Below are positions 45,908 through 54,701 of a DNA stretch of 64,000 bases, one piece after another. Under the pieces are notes generated by a model. The model saw only the letters and a program-made list of their open reading frames with translations, ran no database searches and was not told the DNA's origin. A program made the position numbers and the translations under genes. Source of the stretch: Hydrogenophaga sp. GTDB taxonomy: Bacteria > Pseudomonadota > Gammaproteobacteria > Burkholderiales > Burkholderiaceae_C. Position 1 is the first letter of the stretch, and every line of letters begins with the position of its first letter. The stretch covers positions 1 through 64,000 of the forward strand of contig JAEUOT010000046.1 of NCBI GenBank assembly GCA_016790705.1, written 5' to 3'.

Positions 45908-46948
45908 ATGTACACCGCCCACCCCCAGCGCTACGAGCGCATGCCCTACCGCACCGTCGGCAAGAGCGGCCTCAAGCTCCCCAGCATCACCCTCGGCCTG
46001 TGGCACAACTTTGGCGACGCCACGCCGATGGAAACGCAGCGCGCCATGCTGCGCACCGCCTTCGACGCCGGCATCACCCACTTCGACCTGGCCAACAACT
46101 ACGGCCCGCCGGCCGGCAGCGCCGAGACCAACTTTGGTGAGCACCTGCGGCGCGACTTCCGCCCCTACCGCGACGAACTCATCATCTCCAGCAAGGCCGG
46201 CTGGGATATGTGGCCCGGCCCCTACGGCCAGGGCGGCGGCTCGCGCAAGTACGTGCTGGCCAGCCTGGACCAGAGCTTGAAGCGCATGGGGCTGGACTAC
46301 GTCGACATCTTCTATTCGCACCGCTTCGACCCCGACACGCCGCTGGAAGAAACCATGGGCGCGCTGGCCACGGCGGTGCAGCAGGGCAAAGCGCTGTACG
46401 TGGGCATCTCCAGCTACTCGGCCGGCAAGACGCGCGAGGCCGCGGCCATCCTGCGGCAGATGGGCGTGCCGCTGCTGATCCACCAGCCGTCGTACAGCCT
46501 GCTTAACCGCTGGGTCGAGGACGACCTGCTCGATACCTTGCAGGCCGAGGGTATGGGCTACATCGCCTTCAGCCCGCTGGCGCAGGGCCTGCTGACGAAC
46601 AAGTATCTCAACGGTGTGCCGCAGGACGCGCGCATCAACCGGCCGGGTGGCGGCTCGTTCACCGCCGAGCACCTGAGCGAGCAGAACCTGACCCATGTGC
46701 GCGCGCTCAACGACATCGCCCAGGCGCGCGGCCAGAGTCTTGCGCAGATGGCGGTGGCCTGGGTGCTGCGCCACCCGGGCATGAGCTCGGCGCTGATCGG
46801 CGCCAGCAAGCCCGAGCAGATCACCGAACTGGTGGGCGCGCTGCAGAACCTGAGCTTCAGCGCCGACGAACTCGCCGCCATCGACCGGCACGCGGTGGAC
46901 GGCGGCATCAACCTCTGGAAGAAGCCGTCGACCGACCAGCGGGTCTGA
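45908..46948 (+). CDS. Aldo/keto reductase (YghZ-like)
   Basis: 346 residues from MYTAHPQRYERMPYRTVGK. NADPH-dependent TIM-barrel carbonyl reductase. AKR catalytic residues: Asp in THFDLANNYG and Tyr in the same stretch, Lys in IISSKAGWDMWPG, His in DIFYSHRFDPDTP. Similar to E. coli YghZ (AKR14, 346 aa), which reduces L-glyceraldehyde 3-phosphate and methylglyoxal. The start at 45908 follows GGAGACC and marks family similarity; an upstream frame begins at 45785 within repeats. Convergent overlap of 41 bp with a LysR gene. Confidence 0.92.
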   Translation: MYTAHPQRYERMPYRTVGKSGLKLPSITLGLWHNFGDATPMETQRAMLRTAFDAGITHFDLANNYGPPAGSAETNFGEHLRRDFRPYRDELIISSKAGWDMWPGPYGQGGGSRKYVLASLDQSLKRMGLDYVDIFYSHRFDPDTPLEETMGALATAVQQGKALYVGISSYSAGKTREAAAILRQMGVPLLIHQPSYSLLNRWVEDDLLDTLQAEGMGYIAFSPLAQGLLTNKYLNGVPQDARINRPGGGSFTAEHLSEQNLTHVRALNDIAQARGQSLAQMAVAWVLRHPGMSSALIGASKPEQITELVGALQNLSFSADELAAIDRHAVDGGINLWKKPSTDQRV

Positions 46949-47867
46949 GCGCGGGCGCTGGGCGCGTGGTGTCGAGGGACATTTCCTTGGCCAGCGCCAG
47001 CGCTTCCTGCATCACCGCCCGCGTCGCGGGGCTGAGCTGGCCGGTGCGCGCCAGCGCCAGTGCGATGTGGCGCACGATGGGCGGGTCCACCAGGCGCGCG
47101 GCCTGGAAGCGGTGCTGGCTGCGGGCCACGTCGATGGCGTAGGACCCGAGCAGCGCGTAGGCGCTGCCCTGTGAGGCGATGCCCAGTTGCAGCGCCAGCG
47201 AGTCGGCTTCGAGCACCACGTTGAGCTGCACGCCGCGCTGGCGGGCCACCTGCTCCAGTTGGTCGCGCCAACTGCTGGGGCGGCAGAAGGTCACCAGCGG
47301 CAGCCCGTCCAGCGCCTTGAACTTCACCGTCGGCTTCGCGGTCACCGGGTCGCCTTCTGGGCCGACCAGGAAGGTCTGCGCCTCGGCCAGCGACAGCGCG
47401 TCGCTGCCGTTGGGCTGGCCGTGGCGGAACAGCAGCGCCAGGTCCAGGCTGCCGTTGTCCAGCCCCGTTTCCAGTTGCGCACCCTGGCCTTCGCGCACGC
47501 TCAGTTGCACCAGCGGGTGGCGCTCGCGCAGGCGCGTGAACAGGGTGCTGGTGAACGGGTGCGCGAGCGAGGGCAGGGTGCCCAGCCGCACGTGGCCCAT
47601 GGTCTGGCCGGCGGTGCTGCGGATCTCGTGTTCGAGCTGCTCGGTGCTGCTCAGCCACACGCGCACCCGGGGCGCGATGCGCTGGCCCAGCGCGGTCAGG
47701 GCGACGCCGCGTCCGGTGCGCTCGAACAGTCGGCCACCGCACTGCTGTTCCAGCTCGGCGATCTGCCGGCTCACGTGCGGCTGGCTGGTGCCGTGCAGCA
47801 CCGCGACCTTGCTCAGGCTGCCGTGGTCGGCGGCGTCGAGGAACAGGCGCCAGAGGTGGAGGTTCAT
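46908..47867 (-). CDS. LysR family transcriptional regulator
   Basis: 319 residues from MNLHLWRLFLDAADHGSL. HTH GSLSKVAVLHGTSQPHVSRQIAELEQQCG near residues 15-45, linker helix, and effector domain. It is divergent from the DapA-like/Bug-receptor pair and probably their regulator. The upstream alternative Met (47882) lies 5 codons earlier. A 7-bp inverted repeat with LysR spacing lies 24 bp upstream. Confidence 0.88.
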   Translation of the reverse strand: MNLHLWRLFLDAADHGSLSKVAVLHGTSQPHVSRQIAELEQQCGGRLFERTGRGVALTALGQRIAPRVRVWLSSTEQLEHEIRSTAGQTMGHVRLGTLPSLAHPFTSTLFTRLRERHPLVQLSVREGQGAQLETGLDNGSLDLALLFRHGQPNGSDALSLAEAQTFLVGPEGDPVTAKPTVKFKALDGLPLVTFCRPSSWRDQLEQVARQRGVQLNVVLEADSLALQLGIASQGSAYALLGSYAIDVARSQHRFQAARLVDPPIVRHIALALARTGQLSPATRAVMQEALALAKEMSLDTTRPAPALRPAGRSTASSRG

Positions 47868-47890
47868 GTCACAGTCATGCAAAAAACGTA

Positions 47891-47913
47891 TGTCTGAAAT
47901 GTACCGTCAGACA
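47891..47913. promoter_or_regulatory. LysR-type operator, TGTCTGA-N9-TCAGACA
   Basis: Perfect 7-bp arms, 9-bp spacer, in the divergent region between the LysR gene and the DapA-like gene. Confidence 0.5.
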
Positions 47914-48044
47914 GTTCCGCTATGGGTGGCATTGATCGACATTCCGTTCCACGGCGGCGGACCTGCAGGGCCCCGCCGCCCAGGCGGTCACCGGGCAGAA
48001 AGCACGGCGGCTGTGCCGAACGAACCCTTTGCTGAGGAACCGAC

Positions 48045-48968
48045 ATGAAAGCTCTCGACCTGCGCGGCCTGAACCCCGCCCCCGTGACCCCCTTCACCCG
48101 CGACGGCGCCGTCGACTACGCGGCCATCCAGCGGCTGGGCAGCTGGCTGGCCAGCGTGGACGGCGTCAAGAGCCTGACCGTGCTCGGCCACGCCGGCGAA
48201 GGCACCTTCCTGGAACGCGACGAGCAGTGCAAGGTGATCGAGGCCTTTCGCAAGGCGGTGGACGACAAGCTGCCCATCATTGCGGGCATCACGCTCGAAG
48301 GCACCCAGGTTGCGGCCGCCGAAGCCAAGCGTGCGGTGGACGCGGGAGCCTCGGCCGGACTCATCTACCCCTCGCACGGCTGGCTGCGTTTCGGCTACCA
48401 GAAGGGCGCGCCGCAGGACAAGTACAAGGCCATTTACGAGGCCAGCGGTCTGCCGATGATCCTGTTCCAGTACCCTGACGCGACCAAGTGCACCTACGAT
48501 CTGGAAACGCAGTTGGACATCGCCGCGCTGCCCGGCGTGTTCGCCATGAAGAACGGCGTGCGCAACATGAAGCGCTGGGACCGCGAGATCCCGGTCATCC
48601 GCAAGGAACGCCCGGACCTGCAGATCCTGACCTGCCACGACGAATACCTGCTGCACACCATGTTCGACGTGGACGGCGCGCTGGTGGGCTATGGCTGCAT
48701 CGCGCCCGAGCCGCTGGTCGAGATGATCGCCGCCGGCAAGGCCAAGGACTACAAGAAGGCGCGCGAACTGCACGACCGCCTGCTGCCGGTGACCGCCAAT
48801 GTCTACCACCGCGGCTCGCACATGGAGGGCACGGTCGCGCTGAAGTGGGCGCTGGTGGCGCGCGGCATCCTGGAGCACGCGACGGTTCGCAGCCCGCTGC
48901 TGCCGCTGGCCGAGGGCGCGGACAAGGAGATCGCGGCCGCGATGCGCTCGGCCGGTCTCGCGAAGTGA
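48045..48968 (+). CDS. DapA-family (dihydrodipicolinate synthase-like) aldolase/lyase
   Basis: 307 residues, class I (Schiff-base) TIM barrel. The lysine is Lys169 (VFAMKNGVRN) and the Tyr is Tyr143 (FQYPD); the GTTGE-type motif appears as HAGEGTFL (~49-56). True lysine-pathway DapA has GTTGES and a YNxPGR loop, so this is a paralogue acting on another 2-keto acid. Genes of this type beside a Bug receptor usually serve catabolism of a carboxylic acid taken up from outside. Regulated probably by the divergent LysR. Confidence 0.88.
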   Translation: MKALDLRGLNPAPVTPFTRDGAVDYAAIQRLGSWLASVDGVKSLTVLGHAGEGTFLERDEQCKVIEAFRKAVDDKLPIIAGITLEGTQVAAAEAKRAVDAGASAGLIYPSHGWLRFGYQKGAPQDKYKAIYEASGLPMILFQYPDATKCTYDLETQLDIAALPGVFAMKNGVRNMKRWDREIPVIRKERPDLQILTCHDEYLLHTMFDVDGALVGYGCIAPEPLVEMIAAGKAKDYKKARELHDRLLPVTANVYHRGSHMEGTVALKWALVARGILEHATVRSPLLPLAEGADKEIAAAMRSAGLAK

Positions 48969-49032
48969 GTCACCGGGGTGCGCGGGGTCGTTGGCCCGGC
49001 GCACCTACCATCCACCTGTGGAGACAAGAGCG

Positions 49033-50001
49033 ATGAAGAACAAGACCTGGATCGTGGCCCTGTCACTGGGCCTGTCGTTGATGGCGCCGGCGTTCGCGCA
49101 AGGCAAATTCCCCGAGGGCACGCTCAAGCTGATCGTGCCCTTCGCCGCCGGTGGCGGCGTGGACCAGGCCGCGCGCCTGCTGGGCAAGCAGTTGCAGACC
49201 GACCTGGGCGTGTCGGTGATCGTGGAGAACAAGGCCGGCGCCAGCGGCACCATCGGCGGCAAGGCGGTGCAGACCGCCACGCCCGACGGCATGACCCTGC
49301 TGTTCTCGGCCGCCACCCACGTGCTGGCCAAGCAGGTGCTGGCGGTGCCGCCCTACGACCCGCAGACCGACTTCGCGCCTGTGGCGCGCGTGGGCGAGGC
49401 GCCGCTGATGCTGGTGATCCCGCCGACCGCGCCGCAGAAGAACCTCAAGGAGGTGCTGGAGGCCGCGCAGGCCCAGCCCGACAAGTGGACCGCCGCCGTG
49501 CCCGCACTCGGCGCGCCGAGCCACCTGGCCACGCTGCTGCTGGCCCAGCAGGGCAAGCTCAAGCTGACCATGACGCCCTACCGTGGCACCGCGCCGGCCC
49601 TGGCCGACGTGGCCGGCGGTCACGTGCAGCTTCTGATGGACTCCATCATCTCGATCCAGGCCATGGCCAAGGCCGGCAAGGTCAAGGCGATTGCGGTGTC
49701 GTCCTCGCAACGCAGCGGTGTCGCGCCCGAGGTTCCCACCGCGGTGGAGAGCGGCTTTCCGGGTGTGGTCTACAACTCCTGGTACGGCGTCTGGGCCCCC
49801 AAGGGCACCCCGCCCGACCGTGTGCAGATCCTGAACAAGGCCATCAACAAGGCCACCGCCGGCCTGGCCCGCGCCGGATCGTTCACCGCGCTGGGCATCC
49901 TGCCCGTGCTGGAAACGACCGACCAGTTCCGCCGGTTCGTGGCCAGCGATGTGGCGCGCAGCGCCGAATTGCTGAAGGACGCCGGTTTCAAGCCGGAGTG
50001 A
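49033..50001 (+). CDS. Bug-family tripartite tricarboxylate receptor (periplasmic)
   Basis: 322 residues from MKNKTWIVALSLGLSLMAPAFAQ, a signal peptide with Ala-x-Ala cleavage. The mature part has Bug motifs LKLIVPFAAGGGVDQAARLLG, VENKAGASGTIGGKAVQTATPDG, and FNSW-like YNSWYGVWAPKGTP. Bug proteins bind carboxylates (often without a cognate TctAB nearby, as here). The start at 49033 follows GAGACAAGAG. It follows the DapA-like gene by 64 nt and likely shares its substrate and regulator. Confidence 0.92.
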   Translation: MKNKTWIVALSLGLSLMAPAFAQGKFPEGTLKLIVPFAAGGGVDQAARLLGKQLQTDLGVSVIVENKAGASGTIGGKAVQTATPDGMTLLFSAATHVLAKQVLAVPPYDPQTDFAPVARVGEAPLMLVIPPTAPQKNLKEVLEAAQAQPDKWTAAVPALGAPSHLATLLLAQQGKLKLTMTPYRGTAPALADVAGGHVQLLMDSIISIQAMAKAGKVKAIAVSSSQRSGVAPEVPTAVESGFPGVVYNSWYGVWAPKGTPPDRVQILNKAINKATAGLARAGSFTALGILPVLETTDQFRRFVASDVARSAELLKDAGFKPE

Positions 50002-50007
50002 AGCGGC

Positions 50008-51105
50008 TCAGCGCGGCAGCGGCAGCGACACGCTGAAGGTGCTGCCCGCAGGCGTCGAGTCCAGCAGCAGGTCGCCGTGGTGCGCGTCGACGATGCGGCG
50101 CGAGATCGCCAGGCCCAGACCGATGCTGCGCTCGCCCATGGTCTTGTCGTGCCCGTGCACGAAGGCGCTGAACAGGTTGTCGCGCACCTCGGGCGCCACG
50201 CCCTGGCCCTGGTCCCGCACGTGGATCAGGGCGCGCTGCTGCCGCTGCTCCAGCGCCACCGTCACGGTGGACCCGCAGGGCGAATGGTCCACGGCGTTGT
50301 TCAGCAGGTTCATCAACACCTGCTGCAGCCGCGAGGCGTCGGCGTCGAGGCTGAGGTCGGACCGGGCATCGAAGGTCAGCGCCACCGACTTGCGGCGCGC
50401 CCTGGGCTGGACCATGCGAAGGGTTTCCTCGATGACCCCGCGCAGGCGGGTGGGTTCGAGGTGCAGTTCGAGCTGACCGGCATCGATCAGCGCGACATCG
50501 AGAAAGTCGTCCACGATCCGGCCCATGAAGCCGGCGGCCCGGCGCAGCGCCTCGACCTCGTCGCGCAGGTGCGAGGCGCTTTCGGGGATGGCCTGTTCCA
50601 GCTCCTCCGAGGCGAGCTTGATCGCCGCAATGGGTGAGCGCAGGTCGTGGGCGGCCATGCCCACGAAGCGCGACTTCAGCGCGTTGCTGCGCTCCAGTTC
50701 GGCGTTGGCCCGCTGCAGCTCGCGGCTGCGGTTGCTCAGCATCTGGTTGCTGCTCATCAGGCTGCGGCGCAGGGTCTCCTGCTCCTCCGGGTCCGGGCCC
50801 CCGACCACCAGCACGCCGTCGTCCACCTCGATGAGGGCGCAGACGATGGTGATCGGCAAGGCGGCGCAGGTCATGAAGTTGATCCGCTGATGGCCGCCCG
50901 CGCGCGCCATGGCCAGGGCCGAGCGGTGCGCGTCGAAGTTGGTCAGCAGGGTGGCAAACGGCTGGCCGGTGCCGTCCAGGCCCAGCAGCGCCCGGGTGTG
51001 CCGGTTGCTCTCGATCACCTGCTCCCGGGTGTCCAGCCGCAGGTACAGCGCCGGGAACTCGGTGCGCAGCAGGGCGCCGAGCCGGGCGTCGTGCTCGCCG
51101 CTCAT
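50008..51105 (-). CDS. Cytosolic histidine kinase paired with a B12-binding protein
   Basis: 365 residues from MSGEHDARLGALLR. N-terminal PAS-like sensor (~15-100), a coiled-coil linker (QRANAELERSNALKSRF, ~130-147), HisKA with His153 in AAHDLRSPI, and HATPase with N-box LMNLLNNAVDHSP, G1 DQGQGVA and G2 GLGLAISRRIV. No membrane segment, so it senses a cytoplasmic cue. Its ATG overlaps the stop of the upstream B12-binding gene (51102-51105); the pair probably forms one sensor complex. No response regulator is adjacent. Confidence 0.9.
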   Translation of the reverse strand: MSGEHDARLGALLRTEFPALYLRLDTREQVIESNRHTRALLGLDGTGQPFATLLTNFDAHRSALAMARAGGHQRINFMTCAALPITIVCALIEVDDGVLVVGGPDPEEQETLRRSLMSSNQMLSNRSRELQRANAELERSNALKSRFVGMAAHDLRSPIAAIKLASEELEQAIPESASHLRDEVEALRRAAGFMGRIVDDFLDVALIDAGQLELHLEPTRLRGVIEETLRMVQPRARRKSVALTFDARSDLSLDADASRLQQVLMNLLNNAVDHSPCGSTVTVALEQRQQRALIHVRDQGQGVAPEVRDNLFSAFVHGHDKTMGERSIGLGLAISRRIVDAHHGDLLLDSTPAGSTFSVSLPLPR

Positions 51106-51758
51106 GGCCGGAAGGCCTCCAGCGTCAGCAGCGCTTCGAGCGCTTCGAGCGTCGGCACGTGGTGGACGCCGGGCAGCCCCAGCGATGCCAGGCGCGCCGC
51201 GCCATCGTGGCCGAGTGCGCGCCCACCCACCGCGATGGGCACCCTCGGATCGGCTGCGCGCACGGCGCGCACCGTCTGTGCCATGCGGGCCAGGTGGGCA
51301 TCCACGCTGACCGAGACCGCGACCAGGTCGGCCGGCGCCCGCATCACGCAGTCCACCAGCTCGGCCATGCTGGCGCCGGCGCCCACGAAGTCCACGTCCC
51401 AGCCCATGCCCTCCAGCGTGTCGGCCACGATGCGTCCGCCGATCTGGTGGAACTCGTCGGCGGCGCAGGACACCACGGCCCGGTGCCCCACCGGCGCCCG
51501 TCGTGCGACCTGCGGGAAAACACGGCCCAGCAGTTCCTCGGTGATGGCGGTGGCCACGTGTTCGGTCGCGACCGACACCTCGCCGGTCTCCCAGCGGTGG
51601 CCGACTTCGTAGAGCGAGGCCTGGAACAGGTCGACGTAGAGCTCGCGCGCCGTGGCACCCTGGGCGAGCAGGGCGTCCACATGGTGGATGCAGGCCTCGC
51701 GCCGACCCGCCACCAGATCGGCCAGGTAGGCGTGGAATCGTTGATCGTCGATCAGCAT
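51102..51758 (-). CDS. CarH-like B12-binding sensor protein
   Basis: 218 residues, two domains: a four-helix cap (~1-90) and a cobalamin Rossmann domain (~92-215). The cap holds Trp56 and Glu66-His67 in a W-X9-EH pattern, the signature of CarH-type AdoCbl photoreceptors. The Rossmann domain has ExHxxG (Glu102-x-His104-x-x-Gly107; lower axial His) in place of methionine-synthase DxHxxG, then SVSVDAHLARM and VGGRAL. There is no DNA-binding HTH as in CarH; instead the stop overlaps a histidine kinase start. Inference: a light- or B12-responsive switch for the kinase. The start at 51758 fits the family N-terminus. Confidence 0.85.
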   Translation of the reverse strand: MLIDDQRFHAYLADLVAGRREACIHHVDALLAQGATARELYVDLFQASLYEVGHRWETGEVSVATEHVATAITEELLGRVFPQVARRAPVGHRAVVSCAADEFHQIGGRIVADTLEGMGWDVDFVGAGASMAELVDCVMRAPADLVAVSVSVDAHLARMAQTVRAVRAADPRVPIAVGGRALGHDGAARLASLGLPGVHHVPTLEALEALLTLEAFRP

Positions 51759-51846
51759 GGCAGGCGGGCGTTTTGCCCAAAGTATGCCGCCGCTCCTGAC
51801 GTCGGTCTTGCATGGAAGACCCTGATGCGCAGGGTCTTGCGCTACC

Positions 51847-52821
51847 TCAATTCAGCGCCATGCTGAGCTTGCGCCGGTACTGCGACACCATCTGCGCCTG
51901 CGGGTCTTCCTGCACCGCCGCCTTGCCCGCCAGCTCGATGCCACCCGCGCTCTTGCCGGCGGCGGCCGGGTCGGCCTTGGGCTTGGGCGGGGTCATGAGT
52001 TCGAGCAGGCCGACGTAGGTCTTGCGCGGGGCCTCGTTGTCCCACTTCTTGTCGCGCATGATGATTTCCAGCAGCTCTTCGAGCGCGGCCGGCCACTCGC
52101 CCATGGCGATCAGCACGCGGCTCTTGGCGAAGCGGGTGTCGAAGTCGCGCTTGTTCTGGCCGATCAGCTCGTCGAATTGCGCCAGCGGCCACTGGCCACG
52201 CGGATCGGTGCCGACGAATTCCAGCGCCTGCAGCCACTGGTTCAGCGCGTCAAAGCGCAGCGGCACCGGGATGCGTGCGAGCGTCGGGGCCAGCGCGGCC
52301 GCCGCCTGTTCGAACAGGCCGTGCACGATGCACTGGCGCACCAGCTCGAAGCGCAGGTCGTCGTTGTCCGGGGCCTGGGCGACGGCGTGGGCCAGCTTCT
52401 CCAGCGCGTTGCCGGCGTCGCCGGATTCGTCGTCCCCGCCGTCGGCCAGCATCTGCTGCGCCTCGTCGGCTTCGGCCAGGGCCGCCAGCTCGTCTTCGCT
52501 GGGCAGGTGCTTGTCCAGGAAGGCCTTGATCTGGCCCTCGGGCACCGCGCCCATGAAGCCGTCGACCGGCTGGCCGTTGACCATCAGCACGCAGGTCGGG
52601 ATGCTGCGGATGCCGAAGGCCGCCGCCAGTTGTTGCTCCTGGTCGGAGTCGATCTTGACCAGCTTGAAGCGACCGCCGTACTCGGCCTCGACCTTTTCGA
52701 GGATGGGGCCGATGACTTTGCAGGGGCCACACCAGGTGGCCCAGAAATCGACCAGCACCGGGGTGTGCATGGAGGCTTCGATGACTTCGGCTTCGAAGTT
52801 GGCGACGGTGACGTTGATCAT
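51847..52821 (-). CDS. Thioredoxin-TPR co-chaperone (CnoX/YbbN-like)
   Basis: 324 residues from MINVTVANFEAEVIEAS. Thioredoxin domain (1-110) with WCGPC at 30-34, so fully redox-active unlike E. coli YbbN (SxxC); cis-Pro region IRSIPTCVLMV. The C-terminal half (~150-290) is a TPR-like helical domain. Family members protect clients from oxidative damage and pass them to GroEL/DnaK. A longer frame to 53571 overlaps purE and lacks similarity. Divergent from purE. Confidence 0.9.
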   Translation of the reverse strand: MINVTVANFEAEVIEASMHTPVLVDFWATWCGPCKVIGPILEKVEAEYGGRFKLVKIDSDQEQQLAAAFGIRSIPTCVLMVNGQPVDGFMGAVPEGQIKAFLDKHLPSEDELAALAEADEAQQMLADGGDDESGDAGNALEKLAHAVAQAPDNDDLRFELVRQCIVHGLFEQAAAALAPTLARIPVPLRFDALNQWLQALEFVGTDPRGQWPLAQFDELIGQNKRDFDTRFAKSRVLIAMGEWPAALEELLEIIMRDKKWDNEAPRKTYVGLLELMTPPKPKADPAAAGKSAGGIELAGKAAVQEDPQAQMVSQYRRKLSMALN

Positions 52822-52873
52822 GGCGGGGGGCGGTGAAACGGGGCGGAAGGGGCGGCCGGACGGGCGCCAAACG

Positions 52874-52879
52874 TAAAAT
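52874..52879 (+). promoter_or_regulatory. purE promoter -10 (TAAAAT)
   Basis: TAAAAT 84 nt before the purE ATG. A start near 52886 gives a 77-nt leader carrying a small frame (52901-52966). Confidence 0.45.
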
Positions 52880-52900
52880 CCGCACTTTACCGGAGCGCCG

Positions 52901-52966
52901 ATGACCGCACAGCGCTCCCCGACCCGCCGACCCCTTGCGGGACCCCGCAGAAAGCCCTTCCCATGA
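52901..52966 (+). CDS. 21-codon leader frame overlapping purE start
   Basis: ATG at 52901 with GGAG five bases upstream, 21 codons rich in Pro and Arg, ending in TGA at 52964-52966 that overlaps the purE ATG (ATGA). purE itself has only a weak ribosome-binding site. A 6-bp hairpin (TGCGGG/CCCGCA, ~52935-52948) lies inside. It may couple or regulate purE translation; it could also be chance. Confidence 0.35.
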   Translation: MTAQRSPTRRPLAGPRRKPFP

Positions 52967-53451
52967 GCACCGTCCAGATCGGCGTCGTCATGGGTTCCAG
53001 CAGCGACTGGGACACCATGCAGCACGCCGTGCAGATCCTCAAAGACTTCGGCATCGCCCACGAGGCGCGCGTGGTCTCGGCCCACCGCATGCCCGACGAC
53101 ATGTTCGCCTACGCCGAGGCCGCCGTCGGCCGCGGGCTCAAGGCCATCATCGCCGGCGCCGGTGGCGCGGCCCACCTGCCGGGCATGATCGCGGCCAAGA
53201 CGGTGGTGCCGGTGCTGGGCGTGCCGGTGCAGTCCAAGGCGCTGTCGGGCGTGGACTCGCTGCACTCCATCGTGCAGATGCCCAAGGGCGTGCCGGTCGC
53301 GACCTTTGCCATTGGCGCCGCCGGGGCCGCCAACGCGGCGCTGTTCGCCGTGGCGCTGCTCGCCAACGAGGACCCGGCCCTGCGCCAGAAGCTCGAAGCC
53401 TTCCGCGCCGCGCAGACCGAAGCCGCGCGCGCCATGACCCTGCCCGTCTGA
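52963..53451 (+). CDS. purE: N5-carboxyaminoimidazole ribonucleotide mutase
   Basis: 162 residues. Moves the carboxylate of N5-CAIR to C4 in purine synthesis. Signatures [10 protein letters not shown] (substrate phosphate), [11 protein letters not shown] with the catalytic His, and [18 protein letters not shown] are complete. It is followed 4 nt later by purK, and a thioredoxin-TPR gene is divergent upstream. Confidence 0.97.
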   Translation: MSTVQIGVVMGSSSDWDTMQHAVQILKDFGIAHEARVVSAHRMPDDMFAYAEAAVGRGLKAIIAGAGGAAHLPGMIAAKTVVPVLGVPVQSKALSGVDSLHSIVQMPKGVPVATFAIGAAGAANAALFAVALLANEDPALRQKLEAFRAAQTEAARAMTLPV

Positions 53452-53455
53452 TCCC

Positions 53456-54691
53456 ATGAGCCTCAAGCCTCTGCTTCCCGGCGCGCTGAACGACCGTGGC
53501 CAGCCCGTGACCCTGGGCGTGATGGGCGGCGGCCAGCTCGGCCGCATGTTCGTCCAGGCCGCGCAGGCCATGGGCTACTTCACGGTGGTGCTCGACGCCG
53601 ACCCCGCCAGCCCGGCCGGTCTCATCGCCCACCATCACATCCGGACCGGTTACGAGGACCCGCAGGGCCTGGCCGAGCTGGCGCAGCGCTGCGACGCCAT
53701 CACCACCGAGTTCGAGAACGTGCCCGCCGCCGCGCTGCGCACCCTGGCGGCGCAGCGCCCGGTCGCGCCCTCGGCCGACTGCGTGGCCGTGGCGCAGGAC
53801 CGCATCGCCGAGAAGGCGCACTTTGCGCAGTGCGCGGCCATCAGCGGCGTGCACCCGGCGCCCAACGCGACGATCGAGACGGCGGATCAACTGGCGGCGG
53901 TGGTCGACGACCTGCTGCCCGGCATCCTCAAGACCGCGCGCCTGGGCTACGACGGCAAGGGCCAGATCCGCGTGAAGACCCGCGCCGAGCTCGCCGCCGC
54001 CTGGGAGCGGCTGGGCCGCGTGGCCTGCGTGCTGGAGAAGATGCTGCCGCTGCGGAGCGAGTGTTCGGTGCTGGTGGCGCGTGGCGCCGACGGCCAGGTG
54101 GCCGTGTTCCCGGTGCAGAAGAACACCCACCACGATGGCATCCTGGCCATCACCGAAGTGCACGACGGTGCGGTGCCGGCCGATCTGGCGGCGCGTGCGC
54201 AGGCGTCCACCGTGGCCATCGCGAACCACCTGGACTACGTCGGCGTGCTCTGCGTCGAGTACTTTGTCGTCGACAACGGCCGGGGTGGCAGCGACCTGAT
54301 CGTCAACGAGATGGCGCCGCGCCCGCACAACAGCGGCCACTACACGCAGAACGCCTGCGACATCTCGCAGTTCGAGGCGCAGGTGCGCGCGCTGGCCGGC
54401 CTGCCGCTGCCCACGCCGCGCCCGCACAGCCCGGCGCTCATGGTCAACCTGCTGGGCGACCTCTGGTTCAACGCCAACGGCGTGCGCGCGCAGGCCAGCG
54501 AACAGCCGGTGGCCCCGCCGTGGGCACAGGTGCTGGCGCTGCCCGGCACGAACCTGCACCTCTACGGCAAGCTCAGCGCCCGTCCGGGCCGCAAGATGGG
54601 CCACCTGAACATCACCGGCGAATCGGTGGCGCAGGTGCGCGAGACGGCGGCCAAGGTGCTGGCGCTGCTCGGGCTGCCGGCGCTGGACTGA
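53456..54691 (+). CDS. purK: N5-carboxyaminoimidazole ribonucleotide synthase
   Basis: 411 residues, ATP-grasp enzyme using ATP and bicarbonate to make N5-CAIR from AIR for PurE. Marks: GGGQLGRMFVQAAQAMGY (Rossmann-like), TTEFENVPAAAL, ATP-grasp core LKTARLGYDGKGQIRVK and MLPLRSECSVLVARG, and EMAPRPHNSGHYT. Somewhat longer than E. coli PurK (355) because of a short N-terminal extension. 4 nt after purE. Confidence 0.96.
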   Translation: MSLKPLLPGALNDRGQPVTLGVMGGGQLGRMFVQAAQAMGYFTVVLDADPASPAGLIAHHHIRTGYEDPQGLAELAQRCDAITTEFENVPAAALRTLAAQRPVAPSADCVAVAQDRIAEKAHFAQCAAISGVHPAPNATIETADQLAAVVDDLLPGILKTARLGYDGKGQIRVKTRAELAAAWERLGRVACVLEKMLPLRSECSVLVARGADGQVAVFPVQKNTHHDGILAITEVHDGAVPADLAARAQASTVAIANHLDYVGVLCVEYFVVDNGRGGSDLIVNEMAPRPHNSGHYTQNACDISQFEAQVRALAGLPLPTPRPHSPALMVNLLGDLWFNANGVRAQASEQPVAPPWAQVLALPGTNLHLYGKLSARPGRKMGHLNITGESVAQVRETAAKVLALLGLPALD

Positions 54692-54701
54692 GCGTTCCGC
54701 C

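Noticed and set aside
51102-51758. Methionine synthase-type corrinoid protein
   Set aside because: DxHxxG is replaced by ExHxxG and the cap has W-X9-EH; no methyltransferase gene is near.
50008-51813. 601-residue version of the histidine kinase
   Set aside because: The extra N-terminal part is an out-of-frame reading of the B12-binding gene.
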